A DNA stretch of 64,000 bases from Phymorhynchus buccinoides (GCA_017654935.2 CM065690.1:13590367-13654366), one strand, 5' to 3'. Counted from the stretch's first letter, positions 1 through 11,395 are shown. Translations and numbers: made by a program. Notes: generated from the letters alone by a model not told the origin.

Positions 1-775
1 GATAGATGTTCGTTATTTCAAAAGGATTCTTTGTTCGTTATGTCCATGGCTTTGCAAGTGACAAATAGAAAGGCATTTTGCCGGGAAATTGAAGTTAGTC
101 AGTTCGTTAATCACGAAATTTCGTTAAAAGCGAGTTTCGTTATAGTTGGACTCCACTGTATGTAACTTGAAAGACTATGCTTTTGTGTATATGACACTGT
201 GCATTGTGCATCACATGGATGTGACCTTGCCTAAGATACAAGGCAGCGCCTGGTTTTGAAATGTTTGACCAAAAAAAAAAAAAATTGGTTCAAAGTTCAA
301 GGGGAAAGAAGTGTTGAATTCTCACTTTTACAAGCCTGGATGGAATCTATTCTATCATGTTACCGTTTCACTACGAATGAGTTATTCCTTCCAATTTGGA
401 GCAAATGCCAATTTACCAAAGACCAAAAAGTTATAGTCTTAACAAGACTAGATTACTTCCCTTGGTCTACACAGCCAATACCACTAAGCTGCCGTGGATC
501 CCACTCGCTATGTCACTTCCGGGGAGGCAACTTTAAATCATAATAAATTCAATAAGCTTCAAATTGAGTAAGATTTTGCTTTTTCTTCAGCTTCAGGGGG
601 GCAACGTTACCCCACCCCTGTACCATGCCAGGGGCCTAGGCGGCCCCTGGACCCCTGCCTTGCCTGTTTTTGGATTTTCTCCAGTTGCATCCATGGTTAT
701 ATGAATGTGTATGTGTGTTCTACTGTTTAGTGCCTTTAACAAAACATGTCTAAGACCATTGTGCTTGTTGTGCAG

Positions 776-847
776 ATTTCACTCTGACACCAATTTGAAA
801 GACCTTATCGGAACTTACGGAGAGATTGTGGCTCCAAACGCCGCTCA
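776..847 (+). CDS. Left-arm copy of Tudor exon 16
   Basis: Mirror copy of the exon at 18633-18704, same 72 nt and same splice sites (ttgtgcag acceptor, GTAAGTAC donor), on the plus strand. The counterpart of exon 15 would lie upstream of the window or be absent. Confidence 0.75.
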
Positions 848-1189
848 GTAAGTACAGACTGTTTTCACTCGCAAACAGACACGCTGTATTCATGATTGCG
901 TTGCAGTTGGAGTGGAATGCATTGTGCATGAAAATGAACAAGCCATTAGAGCTGTCAAATCGAAATGTCTCGATTGATCTTCAGAATTTTCCCACAACGC
1001 AAACTCATTTTGTCTTCAGGTTGCTATCATTGAAGTACAAGAAGATATGTTTAGATGTTTGTTGTGTTCTGTAGTCTTCTGAAGGCTTTCACTGAATAAT
1101 GGCAAAAGTTTTGTTGTTGTTATTTTGTCTTTAGAAAGATCTAACTGAATTATTGCAAGAAATGGTTTGTCGTTTTGTCTTCAGAAAGC

Positions 1190-1380
1190 TGTATCTCTAT
1201 TAGATAAGACCCTCCGTGTTTAAAGACATCATCTAATTTAAGACCGATTTGTTCTTTTGGACGGATGCTGAACCCTTCCTACAAAACTGAACCTCTGTTA
1301 TAAGACCTCCTCCAAATTAGGATTGATTTTTTCTGACTTTTTCGAAGTTCTTAAAATAGAGGTTTGACTGTGCAGACAAG
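1190..1380. mobile_element. Pogo-like fragment (left arm)
   Basis: Contains degenerate (ct)ctgttataagacctcc and taagaccgattt blocks seen in the TACAG-ended elements; mirror at 18110-18300. Confidence 0.5.
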
Positions 1381-1441
1381 ATAATTTTTTTGAATGCTCT
1401 GTTTCTAGAAAGCTAATACTGAATTATCGCAAGTGATATTA

Positions 1442-1994
1442 TACAGTGGAATCCGCTTAATCGGCCACTTTTGGGACCAGGAAAAATATGGCAGATAAAG
1501 CGAATCGGCTGATAAAACGAACATCGAGATACTGTATGACGCAATTATGCAAGTCAAAAGCAATGACGTCAAAATTAAATGTTGCAGTTCAAATTCAAAT
1601 TCTTATGTGTGTGTGTGTGTGTGTTTATTAATCCTACAACTTGACAGAAGCACGAGTAAAAGACAATGATTTTGTTTTCTTGAGTGATTTTAACGCCATG
1701 CAGGGTCTTTCAATTGACAACAGCTCACCTTCCAACTTCACACTCAACCATGTAAGTGTCAAAAGCGTGTTGTCAGTTTGTCTGCCTCTGTTGTTCTCCC
1801 TCTCAAAAAGGGGTAAAGAGGAAAAATTAGAGAGAAAAAGTGGCCAATAAAGCGAAATTGAAGATTTCAGCTTTGGCCGTAAAAACGAACAAAATAACAC
1901 ATGCTTAAGAAGAAAAAATTCCGTTCCAGAGGAATTGGCCGATTAAGCGGCTTTGGCCGATTATCTGATGGCCAATTAAACAGATTCCACTGTA
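1442..1994. mobile_element. Pogo/Tigger-type MITE (left arm)
   Basis: TA-flanked; ends cagtggaatccgcttaat and attccactg, with secondary cggcc repeats inside. TACAGTG terminal repeats with a TA duplication are typical of pogo-like elements. An internal GT microsatellite differs in length between arms. Confidence 0.8.
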
Positions 1995-2724
1995 TATCGA
2001 TGTCCTGAATTTAGAAAACTCTTTCGCTTGAGATGATATATTTCGATGTTCTGTCTCCAAATAAGCTGTAGCTGAAGCAAGATACTGCAACATGCTATGA
2101 CTATGACTGAATGACAAAAAGAAATGTTTCCTATCGCTTCGAGCACGGGTGCTACTCTTTCATTTTTTACACTGATTTCAGTATTTTTTATTTTACCAGA
2201 AACTGAGCTTCAGGTTTTTTTTAATTCCCCCCTCCCAAATTTTTTTGGGACCACAAGCGATTTGGGGCGTTTTGAACTTGGTTGTTCTATCTTGGAAGTT
2301 TACAAAAGCAATGTAATAATTTTGCAAGGCTTATGCAAAGATTTTGAATTATTCGCATTTTTGAAAAAAAAAACCCATCACAAATCACTCCAGCCATACA
2401 CACAAACCAAAACATACATAAACAAAAGGAGAAATGAAAGAAGATTACAGGTTTTTACTTCAGGTTTAGACATAGGGAAGTGGTAGATCAGACTTTTTTT
2501 TATATGTAGACTTTATGGCCGGAAACAACTTGAATGAGTTAACTGTCTGTCTCGTTATATCTCTCTCTTAAGTTGCCCCCCTGAATCGTCCGACGGGGCT
2601 CTGCCCCTGTACCCTGCCGGGGGAGGTGGGGGGGTTGGAGGGTCGGCATGGGTCCCTGGAACCCTGCCTTTCAGGGTTTTTTTTTCATTTGGGGAAGTTA
2701 CACCCATGCGCGGCTTGTGTTCAG

Positions 2725-2849
2725 ACTGTTCCCGCTGAGACACCCCAGGCCTGACGACCCCGCGCCCCCTGCCCACGAACTGCGCGCCGTGACCTTGCCC
2801 TCCAACGACACCGAATCAATGGCCGACTCTGCATCGATTATCGTAGAAG
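2725..2849 (+). CDS. Left-arm copy of Tudor exon 17
   Basis: Mirror copy of 16646-16770, 125 nt, in phase with the neighbouring left-arm exons. It differs by two bases: one synonymous and one Ile in place of Val (SASIIVEG here). The splice sites are intact. Confidence 0.75.
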
Positions 2850-2954
2850 GTAGTGTTTTTTTAATTTTTATTGATTCTTTTTTGTTGTTGAAGACATAAT
2901 AGCATGTAAAGAACAAACAAATAAAACATAAAAGAATGAAAATAAATCAAATGT

Positions 2955-3153
2955 ACAGGCATGGTAGACCTCCACGATTCGCGGAAAATCCGCGAAACAG
3001 TTTGAAACAAAATTTATTAATAAATGCATTGAAATGGCATGAAAAAGTAACATTTCACTCTCATTTATTGAATTTTATTGAATTTTCTTCGGCCCCCTGG
3101 ACCCCCGGCCATTTTCCTTGAAAGCCTCTTTGCCCCCACTACCATGCCTGAAT
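2955..3153. mobile_element. MITE with TIR caggcatggtag (left arm, first copy)
   Basis: Ends caggcatggtagacctcc and cactaccatgcctg; interior gattcgcggaaaatccgcg. Mirror at about 16343-16543. Confidence 0.8.
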
Positions 3154-3205
3154 GTATCATCAATTATTTATAATCAAACATGTACTATCTTGTATTAGTA
3201 TTAGG

Positions 3206-3562
3206 TACTTTATAGTCACAGAGGCGTCTCTGTGAAATTCGGGTTGCTCCCACCCGGAGAGCGCGTCGCAGCCAGAGGCGCGCCACCTAATTTTTTATAT
3301 TTTTTTTTTTTTTTTTAGGCATGCGATTTTTGTCACTGATGAGTGAGGAGGGGGGGGGGGTACATTTTTTACCAAATGACAACTTTTTCGTTGCCACTGG
3401 GTTTAACATGTGCTAAGTCTTCCTATCGTCTCATCCGAAAGACTCCACGTTCAGACGTAAGGCCTAGTGCAAAGTGAATGGATCCCCTGTACCCAGGTTC
3501 GAACTCGGGTTTACTTGACACGAAGCGAACGCGATACCACTGTGCCACTCTACACCACATAT
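3206..3562 (-). mobile_element. tRNA-derived SINE, full length (left arm)
   Basis: The head on the minus strand carries an A-box-like tggcacagtgg and a B box gttcgaacctggg (RNA polymerase III promoter). The body includes the cagtggcaacgaaaaagttg block, then a poly-C tract, then a tail ending ctctgtgactataaagtacc. At least nine copies of this family lie in the window. Confidence 0.85.
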
Positions 3563-3825
3563 CTAAGTAAATAAGCATAAGAAATAAACCTAGCAACAAC
3601 AACCAAAAATACAATGATAGGAAAGATGAGAATGAGACAGAAAAAGAAAGAGAGGGAAATAAATAATGTGTGGGGAGCTAAAAGTTTTCCGACCAGGATG
3701 CAGAGCTAATTGTTGTTGTTTTTGTAGTTTCTTTTTGTTTGCTTTTTCTTTTTCTTTCATAGAAATATTGATTGTTGACTCTGTTGAAAGTGTCTCTCAA
3801 TTCCCGGGTCTTCTTCTTCTTCTTC

Positions 3826-4100
3826 GATCGCTTCAGACTAGTTTCTTGTCAATTATGAGGCGCAGATGCTTCATGCTGCTGTTATGCGCCTAAGAAAGAA
3901 ATAATTAGGCCCAGCATGTCCAACTTCAGCTGGAGGAAATCTTTTTTGAAAGTATTTCTTAAAAAAAGGCAGGAGAATGGACCGAAAAGTCAGAAAGATA
4001 GATGACAGCAAGCAAAGGGACAAGGCAGAGTCAAAGAGAGTGACAGATTAGAGTAAGTTACAAGCGTATAGCTTCCAGAAGGTGAGGGATTTTTTTGCGC
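3826..4100. mobile_element. Interspersed repeat with (gaa)n end (left arm)
   Basis: A family with ggggataccg...gttctgtgcttgtaacttcc...ctgtctgagcgatc and a (gaa)n or (ttc)n tail; it could be a SINE but no promoter boxes were found. Other copies: 8783-9120, 10380-10735, 15390-15670, 31977-32290, 43098-43430, 43686-43990 and 61490-61820. Confidence 0.6.
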
Positions 4101-4736
4101 CGTTTGTGCGCACCCGTGCCGCGTTGGCCATCACTAGGTCCTGCCAAAGACTGTACAGGGGAAGATAAACATCCGGTCTCTTTTCCCTATATGAGTAGTG
4201 AGAACAGAAACACTGGTTATGTCCCTTTTTTTAAACGTGACACATTTTACACATTGATAGGCCAGTTGAATTCTCCGTTCAGTTCCAGTACGAGTTTTTG
4301 GATAGCCTCCAACTGTGAATAGTGTACATGTCCCCACTAACGATAACTCTATCAGCCCGGTTCGCCGAGCTTTTAAGTAATCCATCTTACCCTTTTAGAA
4401 TATCTTTGGTCATAGCCCCCTCCTGTCCCCTAATGAACACACCCACATTAACTTGGCGTTGAGATGCGACTACGGAGTTCACTCTCACATTAAGGGCATG
4501 CACCGTGGCACCACAAGTGATAGATCTTCACCGGGCAGGCAGTCTGGGATACTGGCACTTGTGCAGTTTTTCATGGACTTGGTTGATTCACTTTGCCTGC
4601 TTAGTAGCTTAGAAAATATTTAGCGATTTGATTTTCTTGATTTGTTCTATTTGTTTTCCGAGCTAAAAAAAAGAAGAGTTTTTTTGTAGTGAGACTGTAC
4701 CTGTAGACTTGGCACACTAGTCTTCTTATTGTTAGT

Positions 4737-5155
4737 ATATCGTCGGGAAATCAAAAAAAACCTCGTATCTCAATTTTTTGGGTTAAATACATAGTGAGTT
4801 TTTCTAATTTTCCCCGCCACCTTCCACCAAAAGCTCGTATCTCTAACGACTTTCTATCTGGGGTAAATGAGGTTGTGAAAATAGATGAAAAACTCGTAAG
4901 TCCCAAATTCAGATCTAGTTAAGGACAAAAAACCTCGTATCTTCGTTCTTTTCAAAGTCTAAAAAAACAATTTTATATATTAGTCATTTTAGCAAAATGC
5001 AGGACTACACTCGCAATGTCTTGAACAACATATTCATCATAGTTAATCAATTGTGGTCGATGCGGTTAATTTTTTAAAACATTTTTTTTTCTTTTTTTTC
5101 CTCTCAAAACTACCAAAATTGAGATACAAGGTTTTTGAATTTCACCGACGATATA
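4737..5155. mobile_element. MITE with TIR atatcgtcgg / ccgacgatat (left arm)
   Basis: The ends atatcgtcgggaaatcaaaa and ttttgaatttcaccgacgat are inverted, as are the adjacent aacctcgtatctcaat blocks. Mirror at 14330-14755 and an independent copy at 30345-30735. Confidence 0.75.
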
Positions 5156-5297
5156 GTGTCTCTTGTTGACTTCTGAACACATGTGATTTTGATTGAAAGT
5201 TGATTGCTTTCATTGATCTTTTAACAATGTTGTAATTGGTCAATAATAGTGGATGTGATGGTTGACTCGGATTTGTTTTTTGTTTGTTTTTCTTCAG

Positions 5298-5396
5298 GGG
5301 ATAAAGATGATTCGGAGAGCGTATCAGGGAGCATGACAGAGAGTGTGACATCGGAGGTGTCTGACCCGGCCCAGGCCCTGAGTCATCTGGTGGCTG
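5298..5396 (+). CDS. Left-arm copy of Tudor exon 18
   Basis: Mirror copy of 14084-14182, 99 nt, no difference seen. It opens the left-arm donor array (5350-6065). The frame continues past the donor only to a TGA about 50 bases on, so the first GTCAGT is the likely donor. Confidence 0.7.
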
Positions 5397-6065
5397 GTCA
5401 GTGTGTCTGTCTGTCAGTGTGTCTGTCAGTCTGTCTGTCTGTCTGACCCGGCCCAGGCCCTGAGTCATCTGGTGGCTGGTCAGTGTGTCTGTCTGTCTTT
5501 CTGACCCTGCCCAGGCCCCTGAGTCATCTGGTGGCTGTCTGTTTTTCTGTCAGTCTGTTCTGTCAGTCTGTCTGTCTGATGACCCGGCCCCAGGCCCAGA
5601 GTCATCTGGTGTGCTGGTCAGTGTGTGTGTCTGTCTGTCTGTCTGACCCGGCCCAGTCCCTGAGTCATCTGGTGGCTGGTCAGTGTGTCTGTCTGTCTGT
5701 CTGACCCGGCCCAGTCCCTGAGTCATCTGGTGGCTGGTCTAGTGTGTCTGTCTATCTGGTCTGTCTGTCTGACCCGGCCCAGTCCCTGAGTCATCTGGTG
5801 GCTGGTCAGTGTGTCTGTCTGTCTGATCCGGCCCAGGCCCTGAATGACAAACCTGGAGGACGTCTGGTGGCTGGTCAGTGTGTCTGTCAGTCTGTCTCTG
5901 TGTGTGTGTCTGTCCTGTCTGTCTGTCTGACCCGTCCCAGTCCCTGAACGACAAACGTGAACGACGTCTGGTGGCTGGTCAGTGTGTCTGTCTGTCTGTC
6001 TGTCTGACATGGCCCCCAGTTCCTGAACGACAACCTGGACGACATCTGGTGGCTGGTCAGTGTGT
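5350..6065. repeat. Tandem array seeded on exon 18 3' end and donor (left arm)
   Basis: About ten units of 60-100 bp. Each has a version of the exon 18 tail (DPAQALSHLVAG, DPAQALNDKPGGRLVAG, DPSQSLNDKRERRLVAG) followed by the GTCAGT donor and a tgtc-rich intron start. The later units carry a longer tail than exon 18 itself, so they may preserve an older exon end. Nearly every unit keeps the donor. Confidence 0.85.
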
Positions 6066-6788
6066 TTGTGTGTGTTTGTGTGGTTGTTGATTATTTTGGT
6101 GCGTTTTTGTGTCTGTCTTGTCAATTTGTGCTGCGTGTCGTTGTTTGATGTTTTTTCAAGTGTATTCGTTCTCGTAGCCCCTCATCTTCTCTTCTTGACT
6201 GTGCATGGCCACAATCAACACTTTGATTTTTGATTATTTTGCCACGGAACCGGGGAGGTTCTAGACGACTTTTGCCGGAAGAAAAGGCTCAAGGCCTGAG
6301 AAGAAATTAATAATACAACAGAGATGTTTGATTGAAATCGTGTGGGGTAAGGGACTGTATTCTAGAGTTTGTATCTTTGTAGTTTTTTTCCTAGATGGGG
6401 GTGTTTTTCTTTTTGTTTGTCTCCCTTGTTGGGATACCGGACGCTCTTTGTCTAGCGCTTTAGTTGTTTCTGCCTTTATTCTTTCTTTACTGGTGATCTG
6501 CTATTTTGTTTGTGCCTTTATGTGCCACATTTCGGCTGTAACTTATTTGTTTGTTTTTGTTTTTAACACTTTTTTTGATGGTTGGAGAGAATTGGGCTTA
6601 AGACTGTTGTGAGTCTTGAAAGCATCTAGAACATTTTTTTGGATTAACAAATGCAATTAAATTATTTCATATTCATTCAAGCTTGTGTATTTATTTTTTT
6701 AGCTTTATGGACTTGAATCCATAAAACTTTTGCTACGTCATATTCCACTATTGGTGTTTACTGCCTTCCGCTTAGAAATTTTGGTATA

Positions 6789-7380
6789 CCGTAATTTTCG
6801 GGTTATAAGGCAATATTTTTTTCTCCAATTTCGACCTATGCGCCTAATAAACGAGGGCGCCCTATTAGTGAACCAAAATCATGAGAAGAGAGGCAACGAT
6901 TGCCGTGCTCAGTACAGTCTACTGTGAGTCAGAACATCGAAAGTGGTCACGAGTCGCCGATACGACGAATACTCACGTTAAAATGCTTCAAAATCCATGT
7001 TATCATCCGAGATACCGTCCAACAGATGCCATAACCCTTCATTGGATGTAAAAAGCATCATTGTAGAGCTTAAAATGCCATAATTCTGTCAGTTTTCGCG
7101 AAGAATTGTCCAAACTGCAAACACATCAACAGGAATCAGCACAGACGGAATTTCGATTATTTGAAAGGGGAGCCAACCTCTCGTTTATGACAGCAGTAAT
7201 GGTGGTCGGTAAGCGTTTACAGGACGCGTACATGCTTCAAAGTTTGACTTTCTTTTGCGAAATGCGTATCGCTTATAAACGAGGGCGCCTTTTGCTTTAT
7301 TTTTTTTCTCCAGATTTTCTTTAAAATAGCCTTATTCGCCTTATACACATCAGCGCCTAATGATCCGAAAAATATGGAAA
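6789..7380. mobile_element. TIR element ccgtaattttcgggttataa (left arm)
   Basis: About 590 bp from accgtaattttcgg to ccgaaaaatatgga with a cctaataaacgagggcgcc block inside. Many short relatives carry the ccgtattttacggactat ends elsewhere in the window. No transposase. Confidence 0.75.
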
Positions 7381-7502
7381 TTGTCTTTGCTGCTCAGTTC
7401 ATAATGTTTCAGCTGGTTACTATTAGTGCACCTTAGACAGAGCATTGATTGTTAACGATTGTTTGCGTGAAAAAGAGTCTCGTCACTGGCGTCCACTGGC
7501 AG

Positions 7503-7670
7503 GTTCCTCGGAGAAGATCAACGTGACGCACATCCGCACCCCGGCGCAGTTCTACGTGCAGCTGCAGCTGAACCGCGGGGAGCTGGTGACCATGCAGCGC
7601 CGCATCAACCACCACTGCAACGCCCTGAGCCAGCAGGGGAAGGCCCACCCCCCTCAGTGTCTGGACCCTG
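7503..7670 (+). CDS. Left-arm copy of Tudor exon 19
   Basis: Mirror copy of 11839-12006, 168 nt, no difference seen: KINVTHIRTPAQFYVQL opening strand of an extended Tudor unit. A partial copy of its 3' end and donor lies at 8127-8232. Confidence 0.85.
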
Positions 7671-7893
7671 GTCAGTCCTTAGTGTGTTTGGCATACTCAG
7701 TGTTCAGTATCACTGTGTGACCTATGATGAAAATCTGTTTAAACGGTCCTCCGGTCTGAAACAGACAAATATGGGACATTAGTAAATATAAAGATGGTGG
7801 GAACGATCCTGGAGGCAATGCCTGGAGGCAGTGCAACTCCAGGAAAGTCCCGAATTTTTAGCGATACAGATGTATAAAGATACCTGTGTGACT

Positions 7894-8065
7894 CAGGTAT
7901 GGTAGACCTCCGCGATTCGCGGAAAATCCGCGAAACAGTTTGAAAAAAATTAAAAAAATGCATTGAAATGGCATGAAAAAGTGAAAAATTTCACTCATTT
8001 ATTGATTTTTCTTGGACCCCCGGCCATTTTCCTTGAAAACCACTTTGCCCCCACTACCATGCCTG
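7894..8065. mobile_element. MITE with TIR caggcatggtag (left arm, second copy)
   Basis: caggtatggtagacctccgc to ccactaccatgcctg. It is inserted at the end of an interspersed repeat (7735-7893) that also occurs at 20430, 42490 and 49145. Confidence 0.8.
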
Positions 8066-8126
8066 GTGAACTAGAACGGAGTGTTCTTCATGTGTGTGTG
8101 TGTGGAATGAGCATCAACAGCATTGC

Positions 8127-8232
8127 AACGCCTTGAGCCAGCAGGGCAAGGCCCCCACCCCCCTCAGTGTCTGGACCCTGGTCAGTCCTTAGTGTGTGTG
8201 GCATGCTCAGTGTCCAGTATCACTGTGTGACT
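8127..8232. repeat. Partial duplicate of exon 19 3' end and donor (left arm)
   Basis: Copies the last 50-odd bases of exon 19 (the NALSQQGKA...PQCLDP region, with one extra base run), its GTCAGTCC donor and about 50 bp of intron, placed 500 bp downstream of the exon. It lacks an acceptor, so it is probably not an exon. Confidence 0.85.
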
Positions 8233-8446
8233 AGAACGGAGTGTTCATGTATGTGTGTGTGGAATGAGCATCAACAATGAGCATACACAACACACACACA
8301 CACACATGCGTGCACGTCAACACACACCCATACAAATTATAACCACACACAAACAACACACACACACACACTCGCACATGGAGCATGTGATGACGCACGT
8401 ACACATAACAAGATGGACAAAGATAATATTTTTGGTAATATTTCTA

Positions 8447-8762
8447 AGTTTTAGATGCACCCTGCAGCGGCAGTTTGAAGCAGTGGGTTTTCAGAGCTGA
8501 TTTGAACGTTACAAAGGATTTAGCATGATGAAGGCTGAAAGGGAGTGAGTTCCAGAGTGTAGCAGCTGAGACAGAAAATGCTCTGGATCCGTGTTGTTTC
8601 CGATGGTAAGAGGGAATTTGAAAAATACGGTCGTCAGAGGAAGAACGAAGGCTACGAGCAGGAACCATAGATCTGGAAAAGGTTGCACAGATAGGCTGGT
8701 GCGTCTTTTGTAGCAGAGTCAGGCAGATTTATATTTGATTCAGTATTCAGGTTTAGTACTTA
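8447..8762 (-). mobile_element. CR1/L2-type LINE 3' fragment (left arm)
   Basis: Minus-strand translation gives VPARSLRSSSDDRIFQIPSY and AFSVSAATLWNSLPF, matching the 3' end of the element at 27912-28640. CA microsatellites (8290-8390) adjoin it. Confidence 0.8.
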
Positions 8763-9169
8763 GTTTAGTACTTTAGTACTTCTTCTTCTTTGATCGCTCA
8801 GACAGTTTCCTGTCAGTCATGAGCGCAGATGCGTCATTCTGCCGTTATGCGCCTAAGTAAGAAATAATTGGGCCCAGCAAGTCCGACTTCGGGCTGGAGG
8901 AAATCTTTTTTTAAGCCCTTTTCGTGCCACTTTCTTGAAAAAAAAAGGCTGGAGAATGGACCGATATAAGGCAGAAAGATAGTAGGTGACAGCAAGCAAA
9001 GGGAAAAGGCAGAGTCAAAGAGAGTGGCAGATTAGAGGAAGTTACAAGCACAGAAAACTTCCAGAGGGTGGGGGGAACTATTTATGCAAAAGACACTCCC
9101 CACCCCCCGGTATCCCCACAGTGGGGGCTTTAGAGTTCTGACAACTGAACATGAATGTCATGGGGTCAG

Positions 9170-9353
9170 ATACGTGGGTGCTGGCCCAGTTTTCCCACGA
9201 CAAGCACTGGTACCGCGCCGTCATCACCAGAGCCCTGAAGGCGGAGAACGACGAGGGGAAGGAGGGGGAGAACGACGAGGGGAAGGAGGGGGAGACCAGC
9301 TACGACGTTTTCTTCGTGGACTACGGAAACTCCGAAATCCTCGCTGCTAACAA
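9170..9353 (+). CDS. Left-arm copy of Tudor exon 20 (Tudor domain 4 core)
   Basis: Mirror copy of 10161-10344, 184 nt, same translation, including the doubled ENDEGKEG insert and FFVDYGNSE. Its GTGGGT donor leads into the palindrome centre, so neither copy has a downstream exon. Confidence 0.88.
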
Positions 9354-9739
9354 GTGGGTATCACCATCTTTTAGGCCGGGTTCACATTAGACGTGTCCCC
9401 CTGAAGACGGTGTGTGGCTGCCTACATTGGCGGGGTATCCAAAAACGGTCACACACATCATGTTCTCTCATCCCTAACTGGTGCATTTGTACCATAGTGT
9501 TCAGGTGCTTCAGCTGTTGGAATGATCCCTGGAGTCTTTTAGCCAGGGAAACAAAAACAACATTAGACGTTTAAGTTCTGTACGGGAAACCCTAAATAAG
9601 TGGAAGAAAGAAGGATAAAAGTTTACGCATATAGGGGAAATTCTGACAAAATCGTGCGCAAATCTTTTCCCTTCTTTGTTTCACTTATTTATGGATTGCG
9701 CACGGGTTTCCGCATGGAATATCCGCTTATGTGATGTAC

Positions 9740-9784
9740 TGGGGCGAATGTATTCGCCCATGCCGCTAGAAGAAGTAAGGCCGT
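9740..9784. other. Spacer at the palindrome centre
   Basis: About 45 bp with no mirror partner, containing a small hairpin of its own (ggcgaat, two bases, attcgcc). On its right the MITE end is complete (ggccgtgtacac). On its left the same MITE stops at gtac, a few bases short. Confidence 0.8.
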
Positions 9785-10160
9785 GTACACACACAAGCGG
9801 ATATTCCATGCGGAAACCCGTGCGCAATCCACAAATAAGTGAAACAAAGAAGGGAAAAGATTTGCGCACATGTCCGAACTTCCCCATTATGCGTAAACTT
9901 TTATCCTTCTCTCTTCCACTTATTTAGGGTTTCCCGTACAGAACTTAAACGTCTAATGTTGTTTTTGTTCCCTGGCTAAAGGACTCCAGGGATCATTCTA
10001 ACAGCTGAAGCACTTGAACACTATGGTACAAGTTTATCAGCTAGGGGTGAGAACATTATGTGTGTGACCGTTTTGATTACCCCGCCATGTAGGCAGCCAC
10101 ACACCGTCTTCAGGGGGACACGTCTAATGTGAACCCGGCCTAAAAGATGGTGATACCCAC

Positions 10161-10344
10161 TTGTTAGCAGCGAGGATTTCGGAGTTTCCGTAGTCCACGA
10201 AGAAAACGTCGTAGCTGGTCTCCCCCTCCTTCCCCTCGTCGTTCTCCCCCTCCTTCCCCTCGTCGTTCTCCGCCTTCAGGGCTCTGGTGATGACGGCGCG
10301 GTACCAGTGCTTGTCGTGGGAAAACTGGGCCAGCACCCACGTAT
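10161..10344 (-). CDS. Tudor gene exon 20 (right palindrome arm): Tudor domain 4 core
   Basis: 184 nt: DTWVLAQFSHDKHWYRAVIT, then an acidic insert with a doubled ENDEGKEG, then ETSYDVFFVDYGNSEILAAN. All cage positions (F, WYRA, FFVDYGN) are present. The insert (24-bp tandem duplication) lengthens the loop between the second and third strands. The exon ends two bases into a codon before GTGGGT. No following exon exists: the palindrome centre is 380 bp downstream, so the gene is cut inside unit 4. Confidence 0.9.
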
Positions 10345-10764
10345 CTGACCCCATGACATTCATGTTCAGTTGTCAGAACTCTAAAGCCCCCACTGTGGGG
10401 ATACCGGGGGGGGGGGAGAGTCTTTTGCATAAATAGTTCCTCCACCTTCTGGAAGTTCTGTGCTTGTAACTTCCTCTAATCTGCCACTCTCTTTGACCTC
10501 TTGCCTTTTCCCTTTGCTTGCTGTCATCTACTATCTTTCTGCCTTACCGGTCCATTCTCCAGCCCTTTTTTTTCAAGAAAGGCAAAAAAGGCTTTCAGAA
10601 AAGATTTCCTCCAACCGAAGTCGGACTTGCTGGGCCTAATTATTTCTTAGTTAGGCGCATAATGGCAGAATGACGCATCTGCGCTCATGACTGACAGGAA
10701 ACTGTCTGAGCGATCAAAGAAGAAGAAGTACTAAAGTACTAAACTAAGTACTAAACCTGAATAC

Positions 10765-11065
10765 TGAATCAAATATAAATCTGCCTGACTCTGCTACAAA
10801 AGACGCACCAGCCTATCTTTGCAACCTTTTCCAGATCTACGTTCCTGCCCGTAGCCTTCGTTCTTCCTCTGATGACCGTATTTTTTTCAAATTCCCTCTT
10901 ACCATCGGAAACAACACGGCTCCAGAGGATTTTCCGTTTCAGCTGCTACACTCTGGAACTCACTCCCTTTCAGCCTTCGTCGTGCTAAACCCTTTGTAAG
11001 GTTCAAATCAGCTCTGAAAACCCACTGCTTCAAACTGCCGCTGCAGGGTGCATCTAAAACTTAGA
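10765..11065 (+). mobile_element. CR1/L2-type LINE 3' fragment (right arm)
   Basis: Mirror of 8447-8762 with extra indels that break its frame differently from the left arm. GT microsatellites continue to about 11215. Confidence 0.8.
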
Positions 11066-11274
11066 AATATTACCAAGTATTCTCTTTGTCCATCTTGTTA
11101 TGTGTACATGCGTCATCACATGCTCCATGTGCGATGTGTGTGTGTGTGTGTGTGTTTGTGGGTTATATATGTATGTGTGTGTGTGCGTGCACGCATGTGT
11201 GTGTGTGTGTGTTGTGTATGCTCATTGTTGATGCTCATTCCACACACACATACATGAACACTCCGTTCTAGTCA

Positions 11275-11395
11275 CACAGTGATACTGGACACTGAGCATG
11301 CCACACACACTAAGGACTGACCAGGGTCCAGACACTGAGGGGGGTGGGGGCCTTGCCCTGCTGGCTCAAGGCGTTGCAATGCTGTTTGAGGCTCA
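11275..11395. repeat. Partial duplicate of exon 19 3' end and donor (right arm)
   Basis: Mirror of 8127-8232, on the minus strand downstream of exon 19. Confidence 0.85.

Larger units (their letters stand above)
5..9739 (+). repeat. Left arm of giant inverted repeat
   Basis: Reverse complement of 9785-19461 along its whole length. Matching landmarks in mirror order include five exons, a tRNA-SINE (3206/16284), a donor array (5350/14110), several MITEs and a LINE fragment. Intron lengths differ only slightly (left/right: 1877/1862, 2448/2463, 2106/2077, 1499/1494). Bases 1-4 differ from the expected mirror sequence, so the arm may end at 5, but the window edge prevents a decision. Confidence 0.95.

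Noticed and set aside
5483..6124. CVCLSV / DRQTDRHT repeated frames
   Set aside because: Translations of the donor array and its tctg-rich spacer; no protein support.
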